From Symbiodinium natans (lineage: Eukaryota; Sar; Dinophyceae; Suessiales; Symbiodiniaceae): a stretch of DNA of 64,000 nt. The stretch lies in contig CAJNDS010000292.1 in NCBI GenBank assembly GCA_905221605.1, forward strand, positions 109,153 through 173,152, written 5' to 3'. Made by a program: the position numbers and the translations under genes. Under the pieces are notes generated by a model. The model saw only the letters and a program-made list of their open reading frames with translations, had not been told where the DNA came from and did not search any database. Position 1 is the first letter of the stretch. Each line of letters begins with the position of its first letter. Shown piece after piece: positions 1-8,200 of this stretch.

Positions 1-2
1 TT

Positions 3-3000
3 TACTACCTGCAACAAAGTCTGCAGAAGTTCGAACGTGGGATGGAACTGGTGAGAAGCACGTCGATGCGTCAAGGACAAGCTGCTTGTGGTTATGAGGT
101 GATGCGTCAAATGCACCAGACCTTCAGCATTGTCTCTCGCATGGAGGCCATTGCTGTGAGAGATGAAGCCCTTCGCCTAACTTCGAAGGCGAGTTCGTAC
201 AAGCGACCGCTTGACTGCGTCCGCTTCCTTGAGGACGAGCTTGGGAAGGTAGACCAGAAGCTGCATCGGTTCCCTGAACTGAGGCTTGGAGCATCTGATC
301 GTTCAACCCTTCTTCTTCAATCTGTCAGCCCAGAGTGTAGGCATTACGTTGTCCTGCATGGGAAGTCTGGGAGCTGGGAGGAACTGGTTGAAAGCATCCG
401 GTTCTACGAGGAGCAAACCCGATTGTGTGATGCCGGTTCGCTGAATGCAGTTGGGGAGCGCGGCCTCTGCTGGAACTGTGGCAAATCAGGCCATATGAGT
501 TGGCAGTGCCCCGACAAGAGCTCTGGAAAAGGGAAGAAGAGGGATGAACCGAAAGGTGGAAAGCCTTCTGGTTCCAAGAATCGAGAGAAGAGTCCTAAAG
601 GCAAGGGCAAAGGCAAAGGGAAGACAGACAAAGGAAAGGGTGGAAAGCCCAAGGGGAAGCCCAAGAACAAAGGAAAGCCCAAGGGCCGAGCTGTGGAAGA
701 CGAGCAGTCTGACCAGGTGATGGCGATGCGGTCTCATCATCTGAGTGGCTTGGGTCCGGGGACAAGAACTAATGAGCCCAATGAAGCTGAGCCCCCTCGT
801 CTCACCATGACGAACGGAGAGATCGAGAGACTGAACCAGTCCTCCTCTAGGAATAGCTCTTTCGCATGGCTCATTGATAGTGGAGCCACCTGCCACGTGT
901 TGTCAGAGAGTGCGTTGGGTTTTTACGAAGTCGTCAAGGAGCATTCGGGACCTCTTCCTGTGCTCATGAGTGCTAGCGATACGCCCATGGAATGTGTCAA
1001 GTTGGTTGACATTCGGGTGAAGTTTGGGAAGTTGGGGCCCGTAGTGCTTCAACAGGTCTTGGTTTGCAAGATTGGTTTCAACGTAGTCAGTTCTTGGCAA
1101 GCATCCCTCTCGGGATGGAATACCTGGCTCACCTCAGAGCCTGGAGCAAGCTGCTTGGTGAAGCAGACGGAACGAGGTTCCTCGATGTGGGTGCCTTTGG
1201 TTCGTGAAGCCAGGAGCTGGTGGGCGTTGGCTAAGGAGATTGGCCCTACCAAGGCAAAGCCGAAAGGAAGAAGAAGCAAAGGGGACTCACCCAAGCCGGG
1301 GTGGAGCCCGAACGACGACGCGATGGAAGTGGATAAGGTGCAGAAGAAGGCACCGCCCAACGTAGGAAGAGCATTGGAGGTGACACCGTTTAAGTTTTTG
1401 CTGCGAGCATTTTCAGTGAAGCAACATATGGGGGAACACGAGCTGCATGAGCATGTTTTACAGGAGCGTTTGAGTGGATGTGAGCATGCTGCAGTTGCGA
1501 AAGTAGGAGTAGACCTGGAAACCCCACCCTCTGCATGTTGTGCTGAAGCTTTATGTTCCGCCGCAGCTGTTTTGCTTAAGTCTGCAAGCAACACGTCTTT
1601 GGAGAAGCAAACCAGTAGGGACACACGCTGTGGAGACAAGGGTTTTGAGTGCGTAGGGGTAGGGCCTGTGCCGCTCCAGCCTCAGAGTGTTTGCATTAGG
1701 AGTAGGAGTGTCTTGCGTGTAGGACGTAGGAGTGACTTGCACCCCAGCGCTTGTGTGCCTGAGTGTTTGTTGGGACAGAGTGAAGAGAGGAAGTGTGCCT
1801 TTCGGAGCTTGCGTTGGCCAGGAGTGTTTCTGAAAGCATTGCTGGTGTTGTGTGCTCTAGGAGTGTTTTGCTCAAAGCCTGGAGCCTTTGTAAGGGACCT
1901 TGGAAAGGATGGAGCTTCCGGAAGCCTCGCCTCCGCTCTGTCTTGTGAACTCCCAAAGTGGGAGTGTGGCCCAGGTGGAAGCCTTTTCGACGAGCATGAT
2001 TGCTCGTCTTGCGCACCGTTTCGAGGAGGAAGGTCAGCTGTCTCTTTCGAGGCAGCTTCTCCAAAACATCGACCTGTTTACCTCGACCCCTGGCTCGGTC
2101 GAACGGCTGTTGGGGATTCCAGCCTGCCTTGGGGAGTTGGAGACACAGGAGTTGGTGATCAATACAAGCGGCATTCCGGTGAAGCAACCTATGCTCATTG
2201 CCGAGCTGCGAGCCATTGCTGCTCCGACGGTGGACCAGTCGGTTTTGACGGACACCCTCATCGAGGAGCACGACCGTCGTGCAGAGTATGCAAGGTATGG
2301 CTATGTTTTGACCACCATGGGGGTGGTAGTCGCCGATGTGAGTGCTACCATCCGCCAACCGCACCTTCCATGCGAGCAAAGGGGGTACTGGCGCAACAAT
2401 CAGGTTGGCATCCAGCTCACCTTGAAGAAATTCCTTCTGTACCTGGAGGCGATTCGGGAGTTGCGGTGCCATCCTGCCCAATACCAATTGTTCGAGGCAG
2501 GGCTAGCAAGCATTCTGCCAAACGAGCTCAAGGTCGAGCGTGTGCCGGCTGCCGACTTGAGAGCGCTTTTGGCGGACGTGCTCGTCCAGAGCAACCGCCG
2601 GGTGACTTTGGCTGCTCAACCGCCAACTATAATACCGGATGTTGCACCATCCGCGTCGGGTGGCACGGCACCGCCTCTTCACAAAAGTGCCCCAGCTCCA
2701 CCTCCTTCGGGGTGGGCTTTGCTCAACCAAGCGCGTGCAAAAGCCGAGGCAATGATTCGATTGCATGCCGACATGAAGAGAGCTGCAACAGCCGAGGTGG
2801 CTCCATCATCGTCGACGGGCCCCGCTTTTCCACCAGGGCCTCCGGCTTTCTTGCCGTTCAGCCCTCCTTCCCCGCTTACGCCGTCCGTCTTTTCCTATGC
2901 TCCATCTTCGGCACCAGGCACGCCTATGGAAGCAGGCATGCCTCTAACTCCGCCTCCTCTACCTCCTCCATCTTGGGCACCAGGCACGCCTATGGAAGCA

Positions 3001-3566
3001 GGCCTGCCTATACCTCCGCCTCCTCTACCTCCTCCATCGACACCGCACCCAGATACATTGAGGGAGCTTGCGGGCGAGGTTCCAATGGAGGTCGAGACGC
3101 CGATGACGCCCGTGGAGGCATTCGGTGCCCCTGGGACCCCTATGGACGTGAGTTCCGAGGTCCCAATGGAGCCAATGGTCGGTGGCATTGGAAGTCCGGG
3201 GAGCGCTTCTCCTTTGACCCCGCCGGCAGAGACGAGTATGGTGGTTCCAAACCCACCTATGGACAATTCGGATGTGGGAGACTCTGGCTCCGAGATGGAT
3301 TGATATGCTTGGGTATGGGCCCTGAGGGCCTAAAAGCCGGGCATGAGTTGCTCCGATCTTCGCCGCAATGCACAAAATTGGTAGGAGTAGGTCTGAAAGC
3401 CCTGCTGTTTGCAGTAGGAGACTGGCTGTGTGCATTAGGAGGTAGGGTAGGAGCGTTTGAGTGCTGGGTAGGTGACTGTGAGTGCAGCCTGCCTGCCGCG
3501 AATGGGTCTGCACACTGTCCCTCTGTGCCCAGGTCTTCATGGAAAGGAAGCAGTGCCTTGGCTTGA
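3..3566 (+). CDS. Gag-protease ORF of copia-type element (5' partial)
   Basis: Residues are counted from Met at base 42, but the frame is open to the window edge, so the true start lies upstream. Gag packages the element RNA and the aspartic protease matures the polyprotein. A CCHC zinc knuckle is visible at C143, C146, H151 and C156. A Lys/Gly/Pro-rich basic stretch (about 160-218) follows. The protease signature is W-L-I-D-S-G-A-T-C-H with catalytic D279. Recognisable gag-protease sequence fades near residue 450 (about base 1390). From there the frame stays open to TGA at 3564-3566, but the composition (Ser, Gly, Arg, Cys, His) resembles an out-of-frame translation, especially where it overlaps the ORF at 1909-3303. 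The functional product may therefore end well before 3566, for example by alternative processing. Confidence 0.85.
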   Translation, partial: YYLQQSLQKFERGMELVRSTSMRQGQAACGYEVMRQMHQTFSIVSRMEAIAVRDEALRLTSKASSYKRPLDCVRFLEDELGKVDQKLHRFPELRLGASDRSTLLLQSVSPECRHYVVLHGKSGSWEELVESIRFYEEQTRLCDAGSLNAVGERGLCWNCGKSGHMSWQCPDKSSGKGKKRDEPKGGKPSGSKNREKSPKGKGKGKGKTDKGKGGKPKGKPKNKGKPKGRAVEDEQSDQVMAMRSHHLSGLGPGTRTNEPNEAEPPRLTMTNGEIERLNQSSSRNSSFAWLIDSGATCHVLSESALGFYEVVKEHSGPLPVLMSASDTPMECVKLVDIRVKFGKLGPVVLQQVLVCKIGFNVVSSWQASLSGWNTWLTSEPGASCLVKQTERGSSMWVPLVREARSWWALAKEIGPTKAKPKGRRSKGDSPKPGWSPNDDAMEVDKVQKKAPPNVGRALEVTPFKFLLRAFSVKQHMGEHELHEHVLQERLSGCEHAAVAKVGVDLETPPSACCAEALCSAAAVLLKSASNTSLEKQTSRDTRCGDKGFECVGVGPVPLQPQSVCIRSRSVLRVGRRSDLHPSACVPECLLGQSEERKCAFRSLRWPGVFLKALLVLCALGVFCSKPGAFVRDLGKDGASGSLASALSCELPKWECGPGGSLFDEHDCSSCAPFRGGRSAVSFEAASPKHRPVYLDPWLGRTAVGDSSLPWGVGDTGVGDQYKRHSGEATYAHCRAASHCCSDGGPVGFDGHPHRGARPSCRVCKVWLCFDHHGGGSRRCECYHPPTAPSMRAKGVLAQQSGWHPAHLEEIPSVPGGDSGVAVPSCPIPIVRGRASKHSAKRAQGRACAGCRLESAFGGRARPEQPPGDFGCSTANYNTGCCTIRVGWHGTASSQKCPSSTSFGVGFAQPSACKSRGNDSIACRHEESCNSRGGSIIVDGPRFSTRASGFLAVQPSFPAYAVRLFLCSIFGTRHAYGSRHASNSASSTSSILGTRHAYGSRPAYTSASSTSSIDTAPRYIEGACGRGSNGGRDADDARGGIRCPWDPYGREFRGPNGANGRWHWKSGERFSFDPAGRDEYGGSKPTYGQFGCGRLWLRDGLICLGMGPEGLKAGHELLRSSPQCTKLVGVGLKALLFAVGDWLCALGGRVGAFECWVGDCECSLPAANGSAHCPSVPRSSWKGSSALA
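1390..1890. other. Retroelement spacer 1 with TAGGAGTRG words
   Basis: Between gag-protease and the central ORF. Related words occur at about 1650 (GTAGGGGTAGGG), 1695-1740 (TTAGGAGTAGGAGTG, GTAGGACGTAGGAGTG) and 1855 (TAGGAGTG). The frame-0 translation here is Cys/Ser/Val-rich and has no familiar motif. AG-rich words of this kind could serve as splice or trans-splice acceptors, which is inference. Confidence 0.45.
1909..3303 (+). CDS. Central extra ORF of the retroelement, unknown function
   Basis: This 464-codon ORF is in the +1 frame relative to gag and pol. ATG at 1909 is the first after an in-frame TAA at 1891 and has a good context (A at -3, G at +4). The N-terminal two thirds look like a folded, mostly helical protein, with alternating charged and hydrophobic stretches such as RLAHRFEEEG, LIAELRAIAA and LTLKKFLLYLEAIREL. 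The C-terminal third is low-complexity and Pro-rich, with repeated PGTPMEAG and PPPLPPP units and an acidic end. I recognise no domain. It sits where copia elements normally run from protease straight into integrase. It could be an accessory structural or envelope-like protein, although no signal peptide or transmembrane segment is evident. Reality as coding: fairly confident. Function: unknown. Confidence 0.7.
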   Translation: MELPEASPPLCLVNSQSGSVAQVEAFSTSMIARLAHRFEEEGQLSLSRQLLQNIDLFTSTPGSVERLLGIPACLGELETQELVINTSGIPVKQPMLIAELRAIAAPTVDQSVLTDTLIEEHDRRAEYARYGYVLTTMGVVVADVSATIRQPHLPCEQRGYWRNNQVGIQLTLKKFLLYLEAIRELRCHPAQYQLFEAGLASILPNELKVERVPAADLRALLADVLVQSNRRVTLAAQPPTIIPDVAPSASGGTAPPLHKSAPAPPPSGWALLNQARAKAEAMIRLHADMKRAATAEVAPSSSTGPAFPPGPPAFLPFSPPSPLTPSVFSYAPSSAPGTPMEAGMPLTPPPLPPPSWAPGTPMEAGLPIPPPPLPPPSTPHPDTLRELAGEVPMEVETPMTPVEAFGAPGTPMDVSSEVPMEPMVGGIGSPGSASPLTPPAETSMVVPNPPMDNSDVGDSGSEMD

Positions 3567-3782
3567 GGGTTGGTTCTGGGTTTGGTTTTCAGAGGTTGGC
3601 TGCGTAGGTGCGTGAAGCTTTTGAGTGTGCGCCGTAGGAGTAGGCTGAAGTTTGTGCGTGTAACTTTGGTAGGACGTGTGCCACGTAGGTCTTGGAGTGT
3701 TGTGCGCCGCCTGTTGTTTTTGCGTGGCGTGCTTGCTTGTGAGTTGAAAGCTGAGCCTCCGGGCGAGGAAGCAAAAGGGCCA
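3304..3782. other. Retroelement spacer 2 with TAGGAGTRG words
   Basis: Between the central ORF and pol. Repeats the spacer-1 vocabulary at about 3380, 3412, 3434-3474, 3630 and 3667. It includes the single in-frame TGA (3564-3566) that separates the two long frame-0 ORFs. A short hairpin CCTC-cgggc-GAGG lies at 3756-3768, flanked by TTGCTT/AAGCAA arms. Confidence 0.45.
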
Positions 3783-6700
3783 ATGATGAAACGTTGGCGT
3801 GCCTTTAAGAAGTGGGCCTTGTGTGGGCTTCGGTCCCTGCAGGGGTCCGAGCAAAAGAAGGCCGTGGCACGTTCTGAGGCCCTGCGTATGCTTGCTGGTT
3901 TGCCGACCCCGGTTGTTGTGAATTCGGAGTCGGAGGAAGAGTTGATTCCTGATCCGTTGGAAGCTGAACTTGCGAAACCCAGCGGAAGTGAACCCCCTAG
4001 GCCCTCCGATGTTCGAAAGAAACCCCGTGTGGAGAATGTTCCCTCAGGTGAACCAGGTGCCCTGAGTTCCCCGGAGGTGGTGAGCGATGCTCTGGATCCT
4101 GAGGTTCCGGTCTATTTGACCTCGGAGCGGCTGAAGGCGCACCGAAATAAGGGCCACCAACCTTATCTTAGTTGCTGTGACACATGTCAAAGCGCTAGAG
4201 GGAGAGTGCCGGCTCGTAGGAAGCACATGAAACACCACCACGGACCCGGAGAGTTGCAAGTCGACTTTGGATTTTTCGGAAAGAATGTTCGTTTCCTTCT
4301 CATGGTTCATGTGGTGTCGGGGTACATACATACCGTGGTCTTAGGACCTGAGGATGAAGTGCCCGCTGTATCGGTTTGCAAAGCCTTTACGGAAATGGGA
4401 TTGAGTGGATTGGACATTGTTGTCCACGGGGACCAAGAAAATCTCCTCGAGAGTGTTTTCCGCAATGCAGCGAAACACCGGACATTCGGGGGGAGGTCAA
4501 TGCACTGGGTCCCGTTCGCGATAAACAGACCTCAAGCGAAGGGCATCGTTGAACGCCATGTTTGCCTTGTGAAAGAAGCGTTCTGGTCTGTTTGGCTGGG
4601 CTTAGAAGAGCGTGTAGGTGAAAAGTTGCCTCTAGGGAGCCATCTGTTTGTTGAGGCCATGAGGTACTCTGTGAGGATGCATAACTTGTTTCATGTGTCC
4701 AAGGAACACAGCACGCCGTTGGAGAGACTGCGTGGGTCGACAGTTCAGCCAGTGAAGAGCTGTGAGTTTGGGGTTGTGGGCTTTGGGAAGCCTCAGAAGG
4801 ACTACCCAGAGCACCGCGGAAAGCGCTTGGTGAGGGCACTCTATGTAGGACCTCACGGTGCTAATGGATCCGGGATTCGGGTCTTTGTTCCAATAGGTAT
4901 TGGAAAGCCCCCTCGTTTGGAAATCTTCAGCTCTTTTCGTGCCAAAGATCCAGTGGAGTTTGACAAAGCTGCTTTGCGTGACCTTCGAGGTAATAAGGAA
5001 GACCCTGAAAGACCCATCAAGTTCGATGTTCCAATCGATGGTCCGAGTCCGCCGCTTGATTCCCCAAATATCCCTGAAGGAAGTCTTGAGTTTCCTGTTG
5101 AACGCACCGAACCACCTGCTCTTGAGGGCCCTGAAGCAATGGAAGAAGAAGGAGAGCTGGATGGGTATTCTCCGGATTTTTCGGACGTGCCTGAAGAAAC
5201 AGGCATGGAGGTTGAGCCTCCCGGAGGCGTAGGTCTTGAGGACCTCGACGCCCCTATGGATCCAGGAGAAGACGATGCCATGGAAGAGGGCCTGACGTGG
5301 CTCTATGAGCATGGCCTTAGGCAACTCTTTGATGGGCCTGACTTGAGAGTTACAACAAAAATCCGTAAGGGAGATGATGTCAAAGAGTGGTTCCGTATGA
5401 AGTTTGGTGGAAAGAAGATTTGGGTCCATGTCCCGGACAATGCGGTTTGCGAAGTTTCTGGCAAGGTTTTGCCTCGTAAGCATCTCGAAGAAGGTATGAG
5501 ACTCGAGCTCTCAGAACTTGATGCTTTTGGTGTAGCTACGATTATAGGAGAAGCTGAGGCCCGTAAACGAGCTACACGGAGAATCCATACGACTAGGTGG
5601 GTTCTGACTTCGAAACCGTCGGCCACGAACCCTGAACGAGTTCGTGCTCGTCTTGTTGTAAGAGACTATGCATTTGGATCCAATCCTCTAGCTGATGGGA
5701 TATATTCCCCCACCACGTCTTTAGAAGCCTTGAGGGGTGTCCTTGCTATTCATGCTGTCAGAGGTGGCACCTTGTTGTCAGCAGATGTGAGCGTTGCCTT
5801 CATGCAAGCGCCTGTGCAGGGAGTAGAGTGTATCCGGTTTCCGAATGGGATGTATGATGAGGAGAACAAGCCGTTGTTTGCGCAGCTACACAAAGCCATG
5901 AATGGCTTGAGAGTAGGACCACTGAGCTGGTACCTAGAGTTTACAAGCACGCTGCGTAAGCAGTTTGGGTTTGGTGAGACTGCCGACCCTACTGTGCATC
6001 ACCGGCTTGAGAAGGATGGTGCGCTGACCTTGGTGTTAGTGTATGTTGACGATCTCATCATCTTTTCCCAGAATCCGCCAGTTGCCAAGGATCTGTACGC
6101 TAAGCTAGCGAAGATCTATAAAATGAAGCAGACAGGGCTTCTAGAACCTGGCAAGACTGGGCAGCTCGAGTTCTTGGGTCGAGTGATCGCCCGAACCACT
6201 GAGCACGGGCCTGTGTTCTTTGGCCTGAAGCCGGGGTACTTGAAGTCGCTTGGAGAAGAGTTTGGCATTAGCGGAAAAGGTGTGAAACCAGTGCTGGGAA
6301 ACCTCGAGAGGGAGTACCGGAAGAAGGAGGCTGGAACACCTATCAGCACTGAGGCGTATGAACGCTATAGACGTGTGCTTGGTAAGTTGATGTGGGCAAG
6401 CCTGACGTTGCCGCATTTGTCCTACCCGGTAGGATTTCTGGGCCGGTATCAGAGTGACCCAGATAGCCAGGCAGAAGCTTGCTTGAGACGCGTGGTTCGC
6501 TGGGTGATGGCTTTGCCTGAGTACCTTCAGCGATTTTCGGCAGAAGCGTTTGAGTATCCTTGCTGCGCTTCGGAAACCATGCTCTCTGGTTTTGTGGATG
6601 CGTCATGGAACATTTGCTCTGTGTCTGGTGCTATCGTGAAGTGGCATGGCATCATGATCAAAACTTTCTCGCGGAAACAGTCGGTGACCGCGTTGAGTTC

Positions 6701-7850
6701 GGCGGAGGCCGAATTGGCAGCCCTGACTGAGGCAGCCAAAGAGTCGGTGTACTTGTCTTTGCTCATGGAAACGCTCCTGTATGGAATGCCCAAAGGAGAG
6801 ACCGGTGAGTTTCCGATTCACCTGGCTTCGGATTCGGAAGCCGCTTTGTCGATTAGCAAAATGACGGGGTTGTTACGCCGTGTTCGGCACCTGGAGCTTC
6901 GTCATCGCTATCTTCAAGAGCTAGTCCACCTGGAAAGGCTGATTCTAAGCTTCATCAGTGGAGAACGGAATCCAGCCGATGGACTGACGAAATCTCCTGA
7001 GGAGTTGTTGCTTGAGCATTTGCTGGTTGCGTGTGGACTGGAAAGAGTGTGTGAAGAAGACCTTCAGGGTCTTGTAGTTCCTGAACACCTTCGTGAACGA
7101 ATGGAAGAACTTGAAGAAGTATGTGAAAAGCTTGAGAAAATCCCGACAAACCTGGCGAAGTACGAGCCAGTGGCAAGAGACCTTGCGTTGGGATCTGTTC
7201 CTCTGCTTGTGATCGAGGTGTTTTGTTCAACGGACAGTGCGTTGTGCCGAGCGTGTGCTCGTGACCGAGTAGCATATATAGGCATAACTGAGAAAGAAGA
7301 CTTCTTAAGCAAGAGTACTCAAATGTTTCTAGGAGAGGTCTTGCTGTGTCTGTTGAGTAGGAAACCGCCCCAGATCTATGTCCACATAGCTTCCCCGTGT
7401 ACCGCTGGATGTAGCTACCGCTTTAAGAACTGGCATCGACCGAAGTTTCGACATCGGTGGCGAGAGCAGGTCAAGAAGCATGTTGCATCTTGGAAAGCTT
7501 TAGGAAGACTTCTGGAGGACCGCTGCAAAGAGATCCTGGTTACCCAGGAATGGCCAAAGAACTGTGGTCTTTGGAAGGAGGAAAGTTATCTGAAAGAAAA
7601 GAAGCGCCTTGGTCTGAATTTTGGAAGGGTTGTGGACGGTTGTGCCTTCGACGGGGTCTTTAAGCGGTGGTTCTTTGCTACAACCCGAGAGGAGTGGAGT
7701 GAAATCTTCTCTGGAAAGCCCTGTGACAAAAGTCATCAGCATGTTTCACTTGCTAGTGTCGAAGAAACAGGTATCTATCCGACTAAACTGGGTAGAGCTC
7801 TTTTGCGTGCTGCGAAAGTCACGTTAGGTCTTGTAGGAACACCTTCTTAG
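3783..7850 (+). CDS. Pol: integrase, reverse transcriptase, RNase H and a methyltransferase-like tail
   Basis: Copies element RNA into DNA and inserts it. ATG 3783 is the first Met; the frame is open upstream to the TGA at 3564. Integrase: zinc-binding H (4140), H (4155) and C-x2-C (4176, 4185), then catalytic D (4263), D (4431) and E (4551). Reverse transcriptase: ARLVVRDYAFG, a catalytic Asp in LLSADVSVAFMQAP and YVDD at 6042-6053. RNase H: D at 6597 (GFVDASW), E at 6705 or 6711 (SAEAELAAL) and D at 6831 (LASDSEAAL). After the usual end (GERNPADGLTKS) the protein continues for about 290 residues. This includes a conserved-looking block (7191-7750) with VFCS.DS.LC, ASPCTAGCS, QEWP..C and CDKSH.H. 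That block resembles a cytosine-methyltransferase-type Rossmann domain and is discussed in the findings. No frameshift or internal stop is present. Confidence 0.92.
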   Translation: MMKRWRAFKKWALCGLRSLQGSEQKKAVARSEALRMLAGLPTPVVVNSESEEELIPDPLEAELAKPSGSEPPRPSDVRKKPRVENVPSGEPGALSSPEVVSDALDPEVPVYLTSERLKAHRNKGHQPYLSCCDTCQSARGRVPARRKHMKHHHGPGELQVDFGFFGKNVRFLLMVHVVSGYIHTVVLGPEDEVPAVSVCKAFTEMGLSGLDIVVHGDQENLLESVFRNAAKHRTFGGRSMHWVPFAINRPQAKGIVERHVCLVKEAFWSVWLGLEERVGEKLPLGSHLFVEAMRYSVRMHNLFHVSKEHSTPLERLRGSTVQPVKSCEFGVVGFGKPQKDYPEHRGKRLVRALYVGPHGANGSGIRVFVPIGIGKPPRLEIFSSFRAKDPVEFDKAALRDLRGNKEDPERPIKFDVPIDGPSPPLDSPNIPEGSLEFPVERTEPPALEGPEAMEEEGELDGYSPDFSDVPEETGMEVEPPGGVGLEDLDAPMDPGEDDAMEEGLTWLYEHGLRQLFDGPDLRVTTKIRKGDDVKEWFRMKFGGKKIWVHVPDNAVCEVSGKVLPRKHLEEGMRLELSELDAFGVATIIGEAEARKRATRRIHTTRWVLTSKPSATNPERVRARLVVRDYAFGSNPLADGIYSPTTSLEALRGVLAIHAVRGGTLLSADVSVAFMQAPVQGVECIRFPNGMYDEENKPLFAQLHKAMNGLRVGPLSWYLEFTSTLRKQFGFGETADPTVHHRLEKDGALTLVLVYVDDLIIFSQNPPVAKDLYAKLAKIYKMKQTGLLEPGKTGQLEFLGRVIARTTEHGPVFFGLKPGYLKSLGEEFGISGKGVKPVLGNLEREYRKKEAGTPISTEAYERYRRVLGKLMWASLTLPHLSYPVGFLGRYQSDPDSQAEACLRRVVRWVMALPEYLQRFSAEAFEYPCCASETMLSGFVDASWNICSVSGAIVKWHGIMIKTFSRKQSVTALSSAEAELAALTEAAKESVYLSLLMETLLYGMPKGETGEFPIHLASDSEAALSISKMTGLLRRVRHLELRHRYLQELVHLERLILSFISGERNPADGLTKSPEELLLEHLLVACGLERVCEEDLQGLVVPEHLRERMEELEEVCEKLEKIPTNLAKYEPVARDLALGSVPLLVIEVFCSTDSALCRACARDRVAYIGITEKEDFLSKSTQMFLGEVLLCLLSRKPPQIYVHIASPCTAGCSYRFKNWHRPKFRHRWREQVKKHVASWKALGRLLEDRCKEILVTQEWPKNCGLWKEESYLKEKKRLGLNFGRVVDGCAFDGVFKRWFFATTREEWSEIFSGKPCDKSHQHVSLASVEETGIYPTKLGRALLRAAKVTLGLVGTPS

Positions 7851-8200
7851 GTCGGCAGTAGGAGTGCTCGCTTTCGGACTTTGCCTGGGATGAGATGTTT
7901 AAGCACTGGAAACACCGAGCTGTGAAGAAGTGCGTGGCTCTGAGGCATTACAGTCCAAGCGGGGGTGTGATAGTTCCTGTCTGGCTCAAGGTTTCGGCTC
8001 AACCCCGGTGGGGTGCTCAGGTAGAGAGCGTCTTTAGTGCCGTTGTGGCTGGCCCTGGGGCTTGTAACTAAGGGTAGGTTCCGTTTTGAGGCCCTGGCTA
8101 AACTGTGTTTGCTCGTAGGCCGGCTGACCGGCTAAGCTGTCATAGAGCGGCGGCCCGCCAACTGCTGCCGACGACGAAGGACGTTCGAGTGCACAGTTTT
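7851..8200. other. Sequence downstream of pol, probable element 3' region
   Basis: No ORF of interest. It begins with another TAGGAGTG word (7858-7865), suggesting that it still belongs to the retroelement. TGGCTCAAG occurs at 7982. No LTR partner is available in the window to define the end. Confidence 0.4.

Larger units (their letters stand above)
1..7850 (+). mobile_element. Ty1/copia-type retroelement, 5' end outside window
   Basis: Domain order is gag zinc knuckle, DSGAT protease, a central extra ORF, integrase with HHCC and DDE residues, reverse transcriptase with YVDD, and RNase H. Integrase before RT is the Ty1/copia (Pseudoviridae-type) order. The frame of the first ORF is open from base 3, so the element begins upstream. 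No LTR can be paired because only one end is present, so the 3' limit is uncertain. Non-coding spacers at about 1390-1890 and 3304-3780 share repeated TAGGAGTRG-like words, which also occur just after the pol stop at 7854. Long ORFs with intact catalytic motifs suggest a young or recently active copy. Confidence 0.9.

Noticed and set aside
124-3540. Minus-strand ORFs opposite the gag region and central ORF (for example 1696-2487)
   Set aside because: Shadows of the plus-strand frames. No motifs and no independent support.
4387-5483. Minus-strand ORFs opposite integrase (150 and 283 codons)
   Set aside because: They overlap catalytic integrase and RT sequence that is clearly coded on the plus strand.
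7980-7991. TGGCTCAAG as a second spliced-leader relic
   Set aside because: Only 9 bases match, which is expected to occur about once by chance in this much sequence.
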